Origin: RGIG3159 sp045640565
GTDB lineage: Bacteria > Bacillota > Clostridia > Oscillospirales > Oscillospiraceae
Reading direction: 5' to 3'
Assembly: GCA_045640565.1 (NCBI GenBank)
Contig: JAZUFG010000032.1
Location: 1 to 5,323, forward strand
DNA: 5,323 bases
The position numbers were made by a program, and so were the translations under genes. Below the pieces are notes generated by a model that made no database searches, had not been told where the DNA came from, and saw only the letters and a program-made list of their open reading frames with translations. This document shows, one piece after another, positions 5,048-5,323 of this stretch (positions are counted from its first letter, which is position 1; each line of letters opens with the position of its first letter).

Positions 5048-5323
5048 GATGTTCATGACGGAGGATCAGCGAGCGGAAAACCAGCTCCCGAAAATCCACA
5101 AAATCCCGATTGCGCAGATCAGCGACTTTACGGACCATCCTTACAGAGTGCTTGACGATGAGGATATGAATATCTTAAAGGAAAGCATTCAGGATCGCGG
5201 CCTTATCACGCCGGTAACGGTGAGACAGGTAGGCTTTGACCAGTACGAGATGATCTCCGGTCATCGCCGCAAACGCGCCTGCGAGCTGCTTGGTATGGAT
5301 TCCATTGACGCAAAGGTTATTGA
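4995..5323 (+). CDS. parB: ParB-like partition protein, N-terminal part
   Basis: 109 codons are visible before the window edge; the helix-turn-helix and dimerization parts lie beyond. It starts at TTG 4995, with AAGGAGG (4979-4985) 9 bases before it inside parA, and reads MAKELRSKFDLS. The ParB N-terminal (Spo0J/CTPase) domain begins near residue 34 with IHKIPIAQI. Box I is GLITPVTVR (69-77) and box II is YEMISGHRRKRACELLG (84-100). The GHRR form in place of GERR still keeps the arginines that contact the nucleotide and DNA clamp in this family. The protein should bind a centromere site and recruit the ParA encoded just upstream. The N-terminal 30 residues resemble conjugative-element ParBs more than chromosomal Spo0J. 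The TTG start is supported by the ribosome binding site and residue pattern; a later in-frame ATG at 5049 has no such site. Confidence 0.9.
   Translation, partial: MAKELRSKFDLSVTAYDEMFMTEDQRAENQLPKIHKIPIAQISDFTDHPYRVLDDEDMNILKESIQDRGLITPVTVRQVGFDQYEMISGHRRKRACELLGMDSIDAKVI

Larger units (their letters stand above)
2541..5323 (+). mobile_element. Probable left end of an integrated element (ICE or genomic island) at the 3' end of guaA
   Basis: Directly after guaA the content changes from housekeeping genes to a long non-coding stretch, a YubB/DUF1281-like gene, parA and parB, all on the plus strand. Such sets are typical of clostridial integrative conjugative elements and plasmids. The 3' end of guaA is an established integration hotspot. 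No integrase, relaxase or second att copy is in the window, so the exact left boundary (within about 2500-2640) and the right end are not defined. A co-integrated plasmid or an old remnant is also possible. Confidence 0.55.

Overview
The window looks like a chromosome-to-mobile-element junction in a Gram-positive gut-type member of the Clostridia (Bacillota). The signs are strong AGGAGG ribosome binding sites, sigma-A-like TTGnnn/TATAAT promoters, intrinsic terminators with U tracts, and proteins that read like Oscillospiraceae/Lachnospiraceae homologues. The genus cannot be fixed from the sequence.

Bases 1-2620 are ordinary chromosome. A divergent pair comes first: the start of an exported protein on the minus strand (1-239) and a membrane-anchored alpha/beta hydrolase on the plus strand (471-1397). 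Both have candidate promoters in the shared 230-base spacer. A C(UUCG)G-capped terminator closes the hydrolase gene. GMP synthase follows (1560-2540) with its own promoter and terminator. It consists only of the ATP-pyrophosphatase and dimerization domains. The glutamine amidotransferase half is absent, so it should need ammonia or an amidotransferase encoded elsewhere.

Bases 2541-3386 hold no credible protein gene. In order they carry the guaA terminator, a cluster of GTGCAAC boxes spaced about one helical turn apart with a 10-bp inverted repeat, a compound hairpin, a second intrinsic terminator with no gene before it, an AT-rich stretch with inverted repeats, and about 480 bases of GC-richer sequence full of hairpins and long-range complementarity. 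That last stretch is the best candidate for something undescribed: a large structured RNA or a long structured leader.

Bases 3387-5323 are one tightly spaced plus-strand gene set: a YubB/DUF1281-like protein, a ParA ATPase and the start of a ParB. This is a maintenance module typical of integrative conjugative elements and related islands. The 3' end of guaA is a known integration target, so I infer that an element is inserted here and that only its left end is visible. ParA and ParB should act together to keep an excised or replicating form. The YubB-like protein and the RNA-like leader sit upstream and may be co-transcribed with them.
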